A DNA stretch of 64,000 nt from VRUE01 sp050258095 (GTDB lineage Bacteria > Actinomycetota > Thermoleophilia > Solirubrobacterales > 70-9): contig JBLMYD010000038.1 of NCBI GenBank assembly GCA_050258095.1, positions 5,362 to 69,361 of the forward strand, written 5' to 3'. A program made the position numbers and the translations under genes. Position 1 is the first letter of the stretch. Each line of letters opens with the position of its first letter. The notes under the pieces are model-generated. The model was not told the DNA's origin. It ran no database searches and saw only the letters and a list, made by a program, of their open reading frames with translations. Below are positions 26,009-34,399 of this stretch, one piece after another.

Positions 26009-27868
26009 TCACTCGACGGTGACCGTCTTCGCCAGGTTGCGCGGCTGGTCGACGTTGAGGCCGCGCTCGCGGGCGATGTAGTAGGCGAGCAGCTGCAGCG
26101 GCAGGATCGCGACGATCGGCTGCAGCAGCCAATCGGTGCGGGCGACCTCGACCGTGTCGTCGGCGACGTCGTCGACCCGCGTGCAGCCCTCGGTAACCAC
26201 CGCGATCGTCGAGGCGCCGCGAGCGCGCACCTCTTCGACGTTGGAGAGGATCTTGTCGAGCACGGGGCTCTCGGTGGCGACGCAGATCACCGGCGTCGAC
26301 TCGTCGAGCAGGGCGATCGGGCCGTGCTTCATCTCTCCCGCCGCGTAGGCGTCGGTCGGGATGTAGGAGATCTCCTTCAGCTTCAGCGCCCCCTCGAGGC
26401 AGACCGGCAGGCCGATGTGGCGCCCGAGGTAGAGGAAGAACTGGCGCTCGCTGCGGCTCGCGGCGACGTCCCGCATGCTCTCCTCGCAGGCGGCCAGAGT
26501 CGTCTCGATCTTCGACGGTAGCGACTTCATCTCGGCGATCAGCTCGGCCAGCTCGGCCGCCGGCAGCGTGCCGCGCAGCTGCGCCAGCCTCAGGCCGAGC
26601 AGGTACATCGCCGCCACCTGGGCGACGAACGTCTTCGTCGCCGCCACGCTCACCTCCGGCCCCGCCCGCGTGTAGAGGACGGTGTCGGCGTCGCGCGTCG
26701 CCTGGCTGCCCATCACGTTGGTGATCGTCAGGACCTTGGCGCCGTGCTCGCGCGCCAGCCGCATCGCCGCCAGCGTGTCCGCGGTCTCGCCCGACTGGGT
26801 GATCCCGATCACGAGATCGCCGGGGCCGATCACGGGATTGCGGTAGCGGTACTCGGAGGCGATGTCCATCTCGACCGGGACCCGCGCCCACTCCTCGATC
26901 GCGTAGCGGCCGACGAGGCCGGCGTGGTAGGAGGTGCCGCAGGCGACGATCACGATCCGCCGCAGCGAGCGGAGGAAGTCGTCGTCGAGCTCGACCTCGG
27001 AGATGTCGACCGCGTCGTCGCCGGGCAGCCGGTCGGCGATCGTCTCCGCGACCGCGTCGGCCTGTTCGTGGATCTCCTTCAGCATGAAGGTCTCGTAGCC
27101 GCCCTTCTCGGCCGCCGACTCGTCCCAGGAGATCTCTTCGGCCTGGCGCTGCACCGGCGCGCCGGCGGCGTCGGTGATGGTCACCCCGGCGGGCTCGATC
27201 GTGACGATCTCGTCGTTCTCGATCGCCACCGCCCGGCGCGTCTCGGCGAGGAAGGCCGGGATCGCCGAGGCGAGGAAGGTCTCGCCCTCGCCGACGCCGG
27301 CGACCAGCGGGCACTCGCGACGGGCGCCGACCAGCCGGCCGGGCTCGTCGCCGTGCATGGCGACGAAGGCGTAATGGCCGCGCAGCTCGGCGAAGGAGGC
27401 GCGCACGGCGGCAGTCAGGTCGCCGTCGTAGTTGCGCTCGATCAGGTGGGCGACGATCTCGGCGTCGGTCTCGGAGCTGAACTCGTGGCCTTCGACGGCG
27501 AGCTCGCGGCGCAGGTCGGCGTGGTTCTCGACGATCCCGTTGAGGACGATGTGGACGCGGTCCGAGCAGTCGCCGTGCGGGTGCGCGTTCTCCTCGGTGA
27601 CGCGGCCGTGCGTCGCCCAGCGCGTGTGGGCGACGCCGGTGGTGGCGGGCGGCGCGGCGACGGCGACTCCGCCGTCCTCGGCCTGCTGCGCGACGGCGGC
27701 GCGCAGGTTCGCCAGGTTGCCGACCGCGCGCACGCTGTCGATGCGGCCGTCCTCCTCGATCACCGAGATGCCGGCCGAGTCATAGCCGCGGTACTCGAGC
27801 TTCTCCAGACCGGCGACGAGGATGTCGCGGCATGGGCGCTCACCTACGTATCCGACGATTCCGCACAT
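26009..27868 (-). CDS. glmS: Glutamine-fructose-6-phosphate aminotransferase (isomerizing)
   Basis: 619 residues from the ATG at 27868, so that Cys2 becomes the N-terminal nucleophile (MCGIVGYVG), as required after removal of Met. The glutaminase domain is followed by two SIS isomerase domains (IVACGTSYHAG; SERQFFLYLGRHIGLPVCLEGALKLKE) and the conserved C-terminal RNLAKTVTVE. It makes glucosamine-6-phosphate for peptidoglycan. The next step is glmM just upstream. No clear Shine-Dalgarno sequence precedes the ATG and no glmS ribozyme was recognised; instead two long hairpins fill the glmM-glmS gap. Confidence 0.97.
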   Translation of the reverse strand: MCGIVGYVGERPCRDILVAGLEKLEYRGYDSAGISVIEEDGRIDSVRAVGNLANLRAAVAQQAEDGGVAVAAPPATTGVAHTRWATHGRVTEENAHPHGDCSDRVHIVLNGIVENHADLRRELAVEGHEFSSETDAEIVAHLIERNYDGDLTAAVRASFAELRGHYAFVAMHGDEPGRLVGARRECPLVAGVGEGETFLASAIPAFLAETRRAVAIENDEIVTIEPAGVTITDAAGAPVQRQAEEISWDESAAEKGGYETFMLKEIHEQADAVAETIADRLPGDDAVDISEVELDDDFLRSLRRIVIVACGTSYHAGLVGRYAIEEWARVPVEMDIASEYRYRNPVIGPGDLVIGITQSGETADTLAAMRLAREHGAKVLTITNVMGSQATRDADTVLYTRAGPEVSVAATKTFVAQVAAMYLLGLRLAQLRGTLPAAELAELIAEMKSLPSKIETTLAACEESMRDVAASRSERQFFLYLGRHIGLPVCLEGALKLKEISYIPTDAYAAGEMKHGPIALLDESTPVICVATESPVLDKILSNVEEVRARGASTIAVVTEGCTRVDDVADDTVEVARTDWLLQPIVAILPLQLLAYYIARERGLNVDQPRNLAKTVTVE

Positions 27869-27895
27869 TGAGGGAGGCGAGTAAGGGTAGAGGGT

Positions 27896-27971
27896 GGGAT
27901 GCCTGATGCCCTTCCCCAAACGCTCGGCGGGAGCCTCGCTTGAGTGTTTGGGGAGGGGCATCAGGCATCCC
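27896..27971 (-). repeat. Long hairpin family Z, copy 1
   Basis: A 26-bp inverted repeat (27896-27921 with 27946-27971) with a single G-T pair and a 24-base loop. The inner stem CCTTCCCCA/TGGGGAGGG and a CTCCCGC-type loop (read on the minus strand) are shared with copy 2; the outer stem is different. It lies 27 bases before the glmS start on the minus strand, in its leader if transcription starts upstream. Confidence 0.7.
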
Positions 27972-28032
27972 TTGACAGGGCACAAGCTTCGTCAAGCTTG
28001 ATGCCGGCTTCGCGACCTGGGCTTCCCCGCGG

Positions 28033-28104
28033 TGTGTGGCCTTGGGGGTCCTTCCCCAGGAACTCCCGCGAAGCGGCCTGGGGAAGGACCCCCAAGGCCA
28101 CACA
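28033..28104 (+). repeat. Long hairpin family Z, copy 2
   Basis: A perfect 28-bp inverted repeat (28033-28060 with 28077-28104) with a 16-base loop AACTCCCGCGAAGCGG. The inner stem CCTTCCCCAGG/CCTGGGGAAGG resembles copy 1, while the outer 15 pairs are unrelated in sequence. It sits 8 bases after the glmM stop on the minus strand. Between the copies is a small hairpin CAAGCTT-cgtc-AAGCTTG. Confidence 0.7.
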
Positions 28105-28112
28105 GAACTGGC

Positions 28113-29453
28113 TCAGGACAGCTCTCGGCGCACGATCGCGACCAGCCGCTCGCAGACGGCCTCAGCCTCCTCGGCGCTCGGCGCCTCCGCCATCACCCTG
28201 ACGAGGGGCTCGGTGCCGGACGGGCGCAGCAGGACCCGACCGCGCCCCTCGAGCGCGGCCCCCTCGCTCTCGACCGCCTCCCAGACCGCGGTCGCGCCGG
28301 CGATCGCGTCGCGGTCGGCGACCTCGACGTTGACCAGGGTCTGCGGCAGCTTCTCCATCGGCGCCGCCGCCTCCAGCCCGTTGCCGTCGAGCTCGCGCAT
28401 CGTCGCCAGCGCGGCGGCGATGCCGTCGCCGGTCGCGGCGAAGCGGGTGTCGATGATGTGGCCCGACTGCTCGCCGCCCAGCGACCAGCCGCGCTCGCGC
28501 AACTCGTCGAGCACGTAGCGGTCGCCGACCTTGGTCGTCGCGACCTCGATCCCGGCCCCCGCCATCGCCTTGTGGAAACCGTAGTTGCTCATCACGGTGA
28601 CGGCGATGCCGCCGTCCAGCTCGCCGCGGGCGGCCATGCCGCGGCCGATCAGGGCGATCAGCTCGTCGCCGTCGTGCGTCCGGCCCGTCCCGTCGACGGC
28701 GAGGACGCGGTCGCCGTCGCCGTCGAAGGCGAAGCCGATCGTCGCCTCGGACCCGGCGATCGCGCTCGCCAGCGTGGCGAGGTCGGTCGAGCCGCAGCCG
28801 TCGTTGATGTTGCGCCCGTCGGGCTCGGCGGCGAGCGTCTCGACCTCGGCCCCGAGCCGCTCGAAGATCGCCGGCGCGGCGCGGAACGTGGCGCCGTTGG
28901 CGCAGTCGAGCATCACCCGCCGACCGGAGAGATCGAGCGGGAAGTGCGCCTCTAGCGCGCGCAGGTAGTCCTCGAGGCCGCCGTCCAGCTCCCGCACCCG
29001 CCCGGGTGCTGTCGCCATTTCATCCGCATCGCGGTCGAGATGACGACCGCGGTCGGGGAGGTGGGACTCGATCCGCGCCTCGGTCGCGTCGTCGAGCTTG
29101 GTCCCCTGTGCCGAGAAGAACTTGATGCCGTTGTCGCCGTAGGGATTGTGGGAGGCGGAGACGACGACGGCGAGGTCGAGCCCGAGGCGCTTGACGAGGA
29201 TCGCCGCGGCCGGCGTCGGCAGGACGCCGCCGAGCAGCGCGTCGCCGCCGCCCGCCGCGATGCCGGCGGCGAGGGCGGACTCGAGCATCGGGCCGGACTC
29301 GCGCGTGTCGCGCACGATCAACACCTGCGGCCGCGGCGGGGCCAGCGAGGCGACTGCGGCGCGTCCCAACGAGGTCGCCAGCTCCGCAGTCAGGAAGGTG
29401 CCGACCTCTCCTCGGACCCCGTCGGTTCCGAAGAGCTTTCGCTCCGCCGTCAC
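28113..29453 (-). CDS. glmM: Phosphoglucosamine mutase
   Basis: 446 residues, the usual GlmM length. The start LFGTDGVRGEVG, the active serine loop VVSASHNPYGDNGIKFF, the metal-binding loop AFDGDGDRVLAVD, the sugar-binding GGEQSGHII and the C-terminal phosphate-binding RPSGTEPLVRVM are all present. It converts glucosamine-6-phosphate to glucosamine-1-phosphate, the step after GlmS. The gene follows rpsI by 10 bases and precedes glmS, so ribosomal protein and cell-wall precursor genes are likely co-transcribed. Confidence 0.96.
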   Translation of the reverse strand: MTAERKLFGTDGVRGEVGTFLTAELATSLGRAAVASLAPPRPQVLIVRDTRESGPMLESALAAGIAAGGGDALLGGVLPTPAAAILVKRLGLDLAVVVSASHNPYGDNGIKFFSAQGTKLDDATEARIESHLPDRGRHLDRDADEMATAPGRVRELDGGLEDYLRALEAHFPLDLSGRRVMLDCANGATFRAAPAIFERLGAEVETLAAEPDGRNINDGCGSTDLATLASAIAGSEATIGFAFDGDGDRVLAVDGTGRTHDGDELIALIGRGMAARGELDGGIAVTVMSNYGFHKAMAGAGIEVATTKVGDRYVLDELRERGWSLGGEQSGHIIDTRFAATGDGIAAALATMRELDGNGLEAAAPMEKLPQTLVNVEVADRDAIAGATAVWEAVESEGAALEGRGRVLLRPSGTEPLVRVMAEAPSAEEAEAVCERLVAIVRRELS

Positions 29454-29463
29454 CAGGGACGCC

Positions 29464-30375
29464 TCAGCGCTTCGAGAACTGCGGCCGCTTGCGGGCCTTC
29501 TTAAGCCCGGCCTTGCGGCGCTCCTTGGCCCGGGCGTCGCGGGTCAGGAAGCCGCGCCGCTTGAGCTCGCCCCGCAGCTCCGGATCGACCTTGGTCAGGG
29601 CGCGGGCGATGCCGTGGCGGACGGCGCCGGCCTGGCCGCTGATGCCGCCACCGTGGACGCGCACGCGCACGTCGACGGTCTTCTCGTAGCCGGTGGTCGT
29701 CAGCGGCTGGCGCACCGTCGTCTGGTGCAACGGCCGCGGGAAGAACTCCGCCAGCTCGCGCTTGTTGACTTCGATCTTGCCCTTGCCGGGCAGCACGGTC
29801 ACGCGGGCGATCGAGGTCTTGCGCTTGCCGGTCGCCAGGTAGCGGGCGTCGCCTTCCATCTTCGCCGGCGTGCGACTAGCCGCCTTCGGCTCCTCCTCGG
29901 CCTCGCCGACCAGAGCCGCCTCGCGCTGGGCCCGCTCTTCCTCTTCGGCTTCGATCCGCGCCTGCTCCTCGGCGCTGAGCGGCCGCTCCTCGGGCTCGAC
30001 CGCGATCGGCTCCAGATCCGCCCCCGGAATCACATCCTTCTTCTTCTCCTCCACCTCGGGCTTCTCGGGCGCGGGCTTCTTAGCCCTCTCCTCGGCATCG
30101 GACTCCTCCTCCGCCACAGGCTCCCCCTCATCCGCCCCGGACCCCTCAGCTTCTCCCTCCTCAGACTCCTCGACGACTTCACCTTCGGCCTCAGCCGCCT
30201 CGACCTGGGATTCCTCAGCCGCCTCTCCCGCGGGTGGTGTCGAGGATGGGGAGTCGCCCGCAGCTTGCGAGGACGACTCGCCATCCTCGGCGACAGGACC
30301 CGCGGGCGAATCCGCTGGTCCCTCAACCGAAGCCTCGTCCTGCCCCGAAGTCTCTTTGCTCTCGTCGTCGATCAA
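29464..30375 (-). CDS. rpsI: Ribosomal protein uS9 with long acidic N-terminal extension
   Basis: 303 residues, about twice the usual size. The C-terminal ~131 residues are a normal uS9: YLATGKRKTSIARVTVLPG, then RVHGGGISGQAGAVRHGIARAL and the basic tail ending QFSKR. The first ~172 residues are low-complexity and rich in Glu, Ala, Ser and Pro. Translation appears to start at a TTG at 30375 that overlaps the rplM stop by 4 bases (TTGA), which argues the extension is really made. An internal ATG at residue 173 could give the normal-length form. Confidence 0.93.
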   Translation of the reverse strand: MIDDESKETSGQDEASVEGPADSPAGPVAEDGESSSQAAGDSPSSTPPAGEAAEESQVEAAEAEGEVVEESEEGEAEGSGADEGEPVAEEESDAEERAKKPAPEKPEVEEKKKDVIPGADLEPIAVEPEERPLSAEEQARIEAEEEERAQREAALVGEAEEEPKAASRTPAKMEGDARYLATGKRKTSIARVTVLPGKGKIEVNKRELAEFFPRPLHQTTVRQPLTTTGYEKTVDVRVRVHGGGISGQAGAVRHGIARALTKVDPELRGELKRRGFLTRDARAKERRKAGLKKARKRPQFSKR

Positions 30376-30818
30376 GTCTGAATCTCCATCGGTTTGGGCT
30401 GCTGCGCAGCATGCGGGTGCTCAGGCCCGGCGTACACCTTGAGCTTGGTCAGCTGCCGGCGGGCGAGCCGGTTGCGGGGAAGCATCCCCTTGACGGCCTT
30501 GCGAATGACCTCCTCGGGCCGCCGCTCGAGCATCTCGGCCAGCGTACGCGACTTGATCCCGCCCGGGTAGCCGCTGTGGCGCCAGTAGCGCTTCTGCGCC
30601 AGCTTGTCGCCGGTGACGCGGATCTTCTCGGCGTTGACGACGACGATGAAGTCACCCGTGTCGACGTGCGGCGTGTACTCGGGCTTGCGCTTGCCGCGCA
30701 GGGCGTCGGCGATGCGCGTGGCCAGGCGCCCGAGCGTCTGGCCCTCGGCGTCGACCAGATACCAGTCGCGCCGGCGGTCTGCGGCTGTGGCTACGTAGGT
30801 CTTCACAAGCCGGCGCAT
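30372..30818 (-). CDS. rplM: Ribosomal protein uL13
   Basis: 148 residues. uL13 hallmarks: TYVATAADRRRDWYLVDAEGQTLGRLA, HVDTGDFIVVVNAEKIRVTGDK, YWRHSGYPGG and AVKGMLPRNRLARRQL. It is the first gene of the rplM-rpsI-glmM-glmS minus-strand run and starts at an ATG 43 bases from the divergent c-di-AMP riboswitch transcript. Confidence 0.97.
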   Translation of the reverse strand: MRRLVKTYVATAADRRRDWYLVDAEGQTLGRLATRIADALRGKRKPEYTPHVDTGDFIVVVNAEKIRVTGDKLAQKRYWRHSGYPGGIKSRTLAEMLERRPEEVIRKAVKGMLPRNRLARRQLTKLKVYAGPEHPHAAQQPKPMEIQT

Positions 30819-30846
30819 GATAGGGGACTCCGGCCGCAGGCGTGGC

Positions 30847-30852
30847 TATACT
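30847..30852 (+). promoter_or_regulatory. Probable -10 box for the riboswitch transcript
   Basis: TATACT on the plus strand at 30847-30852 places a transcript start near 30859, just before the riboswitch begins. No convincing -35 is seen 17 bases upstream (GGGACT), so the promoter may rely on an extended -10 or an activator. Confidence 0.45.
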
Positions 30853-30860
30853 GCCGCGCC

Positions 30861-31016
30861 AGCAACGCCGAGTCCCGGCTGCATGGATGGCCGGGGGCGG
30901 AGGAACCGAAGGAGCCGTTGCAGGTTCCGGGGGCGAATGGGCCGAACAGAGCCCTAGCGCATCTCTTTCAGCGCGAGCCCGACAGCTAACTCCGTAGGCG
31001 AATCGAAAGAGAGGGC
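30861..31016 (+). ncRNA. c-di-AMP riboswitch (ydaO/yuaA leader)
   Basis: The gap upstream of the M23 gene carries the ordered conserved pieces of the ydaO motif: CGCCGAGTCCCGG near the 5' end, GCCGGGGGCGGAGGAACC, GGGGGCGAATGGG, and the 3' block CCGACAGCTAACTCCGTAGGC, followed by AAAGAGAGGGCAC. In actinobacteria this class typically controls cell-wall hydrolase genes and turns them off when c-di-AMP is high. Its 3' end abuts the ribosome site and GTG of the M23 peptidase, so control of translation or transcription is plausible. Confidence 0.85.
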
Positions 31017-31018
31017 AC

Positions 31019-31957
31019 GTGGCGCTTAAGTTTGCCGGGCCTTGGTCAAAGGGAAGCTCGATCTTCATCGCAGCGTCGGTGGCGCTGCTGGCTGCCGCCT
31101 GCACTGCGTCGGCGGTTACCGGCGGCGCGCCGACGTCGGCCGGCTCGCCGCCGTCCCCGGGCAGCCAGAGCGGCTCTCCCAGCGAAGACCCCAGCGCCGG
31201 CGCGCTGCGCCTGATCCTGGCCAGGACGACTCCCCGCAGGTCCTTCTACTACGGCTATCGCTACCCCAAGCTCGTCTTCGAAATCGCCAGCACCCAGAGC
31301 CAGAACGACCTGCGCATCGACGTCGTCGACGCGGCCGGGGAAAGCGTCCGCACCTTCTTCCGCAACGACGTGCCGCCGCGCGAACGCGTTCGCATCCGCT
31401 GGGACGGAACCGGCAGCAGCGGCCGCCCGGCCCCGAACGGTCGCTACACCTTCCAGGTCTCCTCGCAGGCGGGCGCGGTGGCGACCCAGTCCGCGACTCC
31501 CTCGCAAGCGATCGATCCCCGCTTCGCCTTCTTCGGATACGCGTTCCCGGTCCTCGGCCCGCACGACTTCGGCGGCGCGGCAGCCCGCTTCGGCGCGCCG
31601 CGCGCGGGTCACACCCACCAGGGCCAGGACATCATGGCGCGCTGCGGGCAGATCGAGGTCGCCGCTCGGGGCGGCAAAGTCCAGTACGCGGGCTACGAGG
31701 CCAACGCCGGCAACTACATCGTCATCGACGGCAAGGGCACCGGCTTCGACTTCATGTACGCGCACCTGGCGCGGCCCTCGCCGCTGAAGACCGGCGACCC
31801 GGTCCGCACCGGCCAGCCGATCGGCATCGTCGGCCAGACCGGCGACGCGACCGCCTGCCACCTCCACTTCGAGATGTGGACCGCTCCCGGCTGGTACGAG
31901 GGCGGCAGCCCGATCGACCCGCTTCCCTACCTGCAGCGCTGGGACCGCTACAGCTGA
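31019..31957 (+). CDS. M23 family metallopeptidase (cell-wall endopeptidase)
   Basis: 312 residues from the GTG at 31019, directly after the riboswitch. A hydrophobic leader ending ALLAAAC may be a weak lipobox. After a Ser/Pro/Gly linker comes an Ig-like FlgD-type domain (about 60-150, with RIRWDGTGSSGRPAPNGRYTF), then a LytM/M23 domain. The zinc ligands are present: His200 and Asp204 (HTHQGQD) and His281/His283 (CHLHFEMW). It should cut peptidoglycan cross-bridges or stems outside the cell. The last 10 bases overlap the convergent membrane gene. Confidence 0.92.
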   Translation: MALKFAGPWSKGSSIFIAASVALLAAACTASAVTGGAPTSAGSPPSPGSQSGSPSEDPSAGALRLILARTTPRRSFYYGYRYPKLVFEIASTQSQNDLRIDVVDAAGESVRTFFRNDVPPRERVRIRWDGTGSSGRPAPNGRYTFQVSSQAGAVATQSATPSQAIDPRFAFFGYAFPVLGPHDFGGAAARFGAPRAGHTHQGQDIMARCGQIEVAARGGKVQYAGYEANAGNYIVIDGKGTGFDFMYAHLARPSPLKTGDPVRTGQPIGIVGQTGDATACHLHFEMWTAPGWYEGGSPIDPLPYLQRWDRYS

Positions 31958-32736
31958 CGCGCTTCGAGCAGCGCCAGCGCTACGGCGACCGGCACCGTCG
32001 CCGGCAGCTCGTCGACCGCAAAGAAGAGCAAATCGAAGCCCAGCGCCAGCACCGCCACCAACCCCGCCCCAACCCACTGCCGACGGGCCGATTTCCGTCG
32101 ATATGCGTCGGTTTTCGTCCCGTCGGCGGCAAGGAGGCAACCGACGAGGGCGGCGATGAAGAGGTCGCCGAAGCCCATCTGGGCGTGGCCGAAGTGGATG
32201 GCCTGCAGGGCCGGTAGTCCCGCCCCGGGAACCGCGGCGCTGAGGACGGCGTTGGGGCCCTGGAGCAGGTCGGCAGACACGTAGATCGTGTCGACGATCG
32301 CCATCGCGTAGACGCCGAGGCGCAGCCAGGAGGCAGGCACCGCGCAGACGAGCAGCCAGCCGAGGGCGATGCAGGCGAGACCCGAGAGCGCGGTCGCAGC
32401 CGCCTCGCCGGCCAGCGAACCGGGCGCGGTCCAGGCGAGGGCGAAGAGCGGCAGCGCTCCCCAGCCCCAGGTCGGCGTCGAGCGGTGAACCAACGCGCCA
32501 AGCGCAAATGCCGCCAGCGGCGGCACCACGACCAACGCCAGGTACGACAACCACGTCGCCGAGCTCGATTCGAGTTCGACCACCCCGATCACGAGCGCGA
32601 TCGACCCCGCCGGGATCAGCGCCCACCACGGGCTCCCCAGCCCCGCCATCCACGCCGGTCGCGCCCTCGCCCGCGGCAGCGCCACCAGCGCCGCCTGCAC
32701 CAGGCCGAGGACCGCTATCGAAATCGCGAAGGGCAT
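31948..32736 (-). CDS. Polytopic membrane protein, possible GxGD intramembrane aspartyl protease
   Basis: 262 residues with about eight hydrophobic segments. One segment contains VDTIYVSADLL and the next one GFGDLFIAALVG. A membrane Asp followed by a GxGD motif one helix later is the active-site layout of presenilin-like and prepilin-peptidase proteases. The assignment is an inference from motifs alone. The 49-bp palindromic repeat U lies in frame just after the GFGD helix, encoding a charged loop (DGTKTDAYRRKSARRQ) before the last helix. It is downstream of guaA on the same strand. Confidence 0.55.
   Translation of the reverse strand: MPFAISIAVLGLVQAALVALPRARARPAWMAGLGSPWWALIPAGSIALVIGVVELESSSATWLSYLALVVVPPLAAFALGALVHRSTPTWGWGALPLFALAWTAPGSLAGEAAATALSGLACIALGWLLVCAVPASWLRLGVYAMAIVDTIYVSADLLQGPNAVLSAAVPGAGLPALQAIHFGHAQMGFGDLFIAALVGCLLAADGTKTDAYRRKSARRQWVGAGLVAVLALGFDLLFFAVDELPATVPVAVALALLEARQL
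32079..32127. repeat. 49-bp palindromic repeat family U, copy 2 (inside a gene)
   Basis: Same arms and length as copy 1 (GCCGACGGG ... CCCGTCGGC), with the centre GTCGATATGCGTC. It is located inside the coding region of the 31948-32736 membrane protein and does not break the frame, adding a short charged loop. Confidence 0.75.
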
Positions 32737-32750
32737 CCGCCCCGACCCTA

Positions 32751-32802
32751 GGACGTGCCGTCACCCAGGTGCCTAAAAAGGCACTCCCTGGCCGGCACGT
32801 CC
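32751..32802. repeat. 52-bp inverted repeat family W, copy 1
   Basis: Arms GGACGTGCC (32751-32759) and GGCACGTCC (32794-32802) enclose a second hairpin GTGCCT-AAAA-AGGCAC. A copy of identical length is at 51729-51780. It lies 10 bases after the guaA stop on the minus strand and could terminate the guaB3-guaA transcript. Confidence 0.7.
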
Positions 32803-32812
32803 GGCGGAGGGC

Positions 32813-34399
32813 CTACTCCCACTCGATCGTGGCGGGAGGCTTCGAGGAGATATCCAGCGCCACGCGGTTCACGTCGGGGATCTCGTTGATGATCCGATTC
32901 GAGACCCTTTCCAGCAGGTCGTAGGGCAACCGCGCCCAATCGGCCGTCATCGCGTCGTCGGAGGTCACCGCGCGGATCACGATCGGGTAGGCGTAGGTGC
33001 GGCCGTCGCCCTGCACCCCGACCGAGCGGACGACCGGGAGGACGCAGAAGGACTGCCAGAGCTGGCGGTAGAGGTCGGCGGCGCGGATCTCCTCCTGCAA
33101 GACCGCATCGGCGGCGCGCAGGATGTCCAGTCTCTCCTTAGTCACCTCGCCGCCGACGATGCGGATCGCCAGGCCCGGCCCGGGGAAGGGCTGACGCCAG
33201 ACCATCCGCTCCGGCAGGCCCAGCTCGGCGCCGACGGCGCGCACCTCGTCCTTGAACAGCATCCGCAGCGGCTCGACCAGCTCGAACTCGAGGTCCTCCG
33301 GCAAACCGCCGACGTTGTGGTGCGACTTGATCGTCGCCGCGTTGTGGCCGCCGCCGGACTCGATCACGTCCGAGTAGAGGGTGCCCTGGACGAGGTAGGC
33401 GGCGTCCTCGAGCTTCGCCGCCTCCTCCTCGAAGACGCGGATGAACTCCTCGCCGATGATCTTGCGCTTGCGCTCGGGCTCGTCGACCCCGGCCAGCCTG
33501 CCGAGGAAGCGCTCCTCGGCTTCGACGTGGACGAGCGGGATGCCGAACTGCTCGAAGGCGGCGACCACCTGCTCGGCCTCGTTCAGCCGCATCAACCCGT
33601 GGTCGACGAAGACGCAGGTCAGCTGCTCGCCGATCGCCCGGTGGACGAGCAGCGCCGCCACCGAGGAGTCGACGCCACCGGAGAGGCCGCAGATCACCCG
33701 CCCCTCCCCCACCTGGGCCCGGATCCGCTCGACCTGTTCGGCGATCACGGACTGCGGCGACCACTGCTGCTCGCAGCCGGCGACGTCGCGCAGGAAGCGG
33801 GTGAGGATCTCGGTCCCGTACGGCGTGTGGACGACCTCGGGATGGAACTGGATGCCATAGAGGCCGCGCTCCGGGTACTCGCAGGCCGCCACCGGCGAGC
33901 CGGGGCTGGCGGCGAGCGCGGTGAACCCCTGCGGCGGCTCGAAGACGGCGTCGCGATGGCTCATCCAGCAGTGCTGCTCCTCGGGCAAACCGCCCAGCAG
34001 CCGCCCGCCCCCGTCGCGCAGGGTCAGCTCGGTGCGCCCGAACTCCCCCGCCTCGGCCGCCTCGACCCGGCCGCCGAGGGCCTGGACCATCGCCTGCATC
34101 CCGTAGCAGATGCCGAGCAGCGGAATCCCAAGGTCGAGCAGTTGCGTCGGAAACTCCGGCGCCCCCTCCTCGTACACCGACGCCGGCCCACCGGACAAGA
34201 CAAGCCCCTTCGGCTTGCGCTCCCTGATCGCCTCCACCGAGGTCGTCGACGGCAAGAGCTCGGCGAACACGCCGCACTCGCGAATCCGCCGAGCGATCAA
34301 CTGCGAGTACTGCCCCCCGAAGTCGAGGACCAGCACCTCCTCCAGCTCCGAGACCGACGCCGGCGTGGCGCCGGCCTCAGTCGTCGGCGACTCCAACAC
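32813..34399 (-). CDS. guaA: GMP synthase (glutamine-hydrolysing)
   Basis: 528 residues. The N-terminal glutamine amidotransferase begins VLVLDFGGQYSQLIARRIR and has the nucleophile Cys98 in LLGICYGMQ plus HPEVVHTPYG. The ATP pyrophosphatase domain has the P-loop ICGLSGGVDSSVAALL, and the dimerisation domain has WRQPFPGPGLAIRI and ends PPATIEWE. It converts XMP to GMP. The start is taken as the GTG at 34399, overlapping the end of guaB3 by 23 bases; the first ~20 residues are non-conserved, so a later start is possible. Confidence 0.96.
   Translation of the reverse strand: MLESPTTEAGATPASVSELEEVLVLDFGGQYSQLIARRIRECGVFAELLPSTTSVEAIRERKPKGLVLSGGPASVYEEGAPEFPTQLLDLGIPLLGICYGMQAMVQALGGRVEAAEAGEFGRTELTLRDGGGRLLGGLPEEQHCWMSHRDAVFEPPQGFTALAASPGSPVAACEYPERGLYGIQFHPEVVHTPYGTEILTRFLRDVAGCEQQWSPQSVIAEQVERIRAQVGEGRVICGLSGGVDSSVAALLVHRAIGEQLTCVFVDHGLMRLNEAEQVVAAFEQFGIPLVHVEAEERFLGRLAGVDEPERKRKIIGEEFIRVFEEEAAKLEDAAYLVQGTLYSDVIESGGGHNAATIKSHHNVGGLPEDLEFELVEPLRMLFKDEVRAVGAELGLPERMVWRQPFPGPGLAIRIVGGEVTKERLDILRAADAVLQEEIRAADLYRQLWQSFCVLPVVRSVGVQGDGRTYAYPIVIRAVTSDDAMTADWARLPYDLLERVSNRIINEIPDVNRVALDISSKPPATIEWE

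Noticed and set aside
27869..28112. glmS ribozyme upstream of glmS
   Set aside because: The gap holds two long perfect hairpins and lacks the conserved double-pseudoknot core; no match to the ribozyme could be seen.
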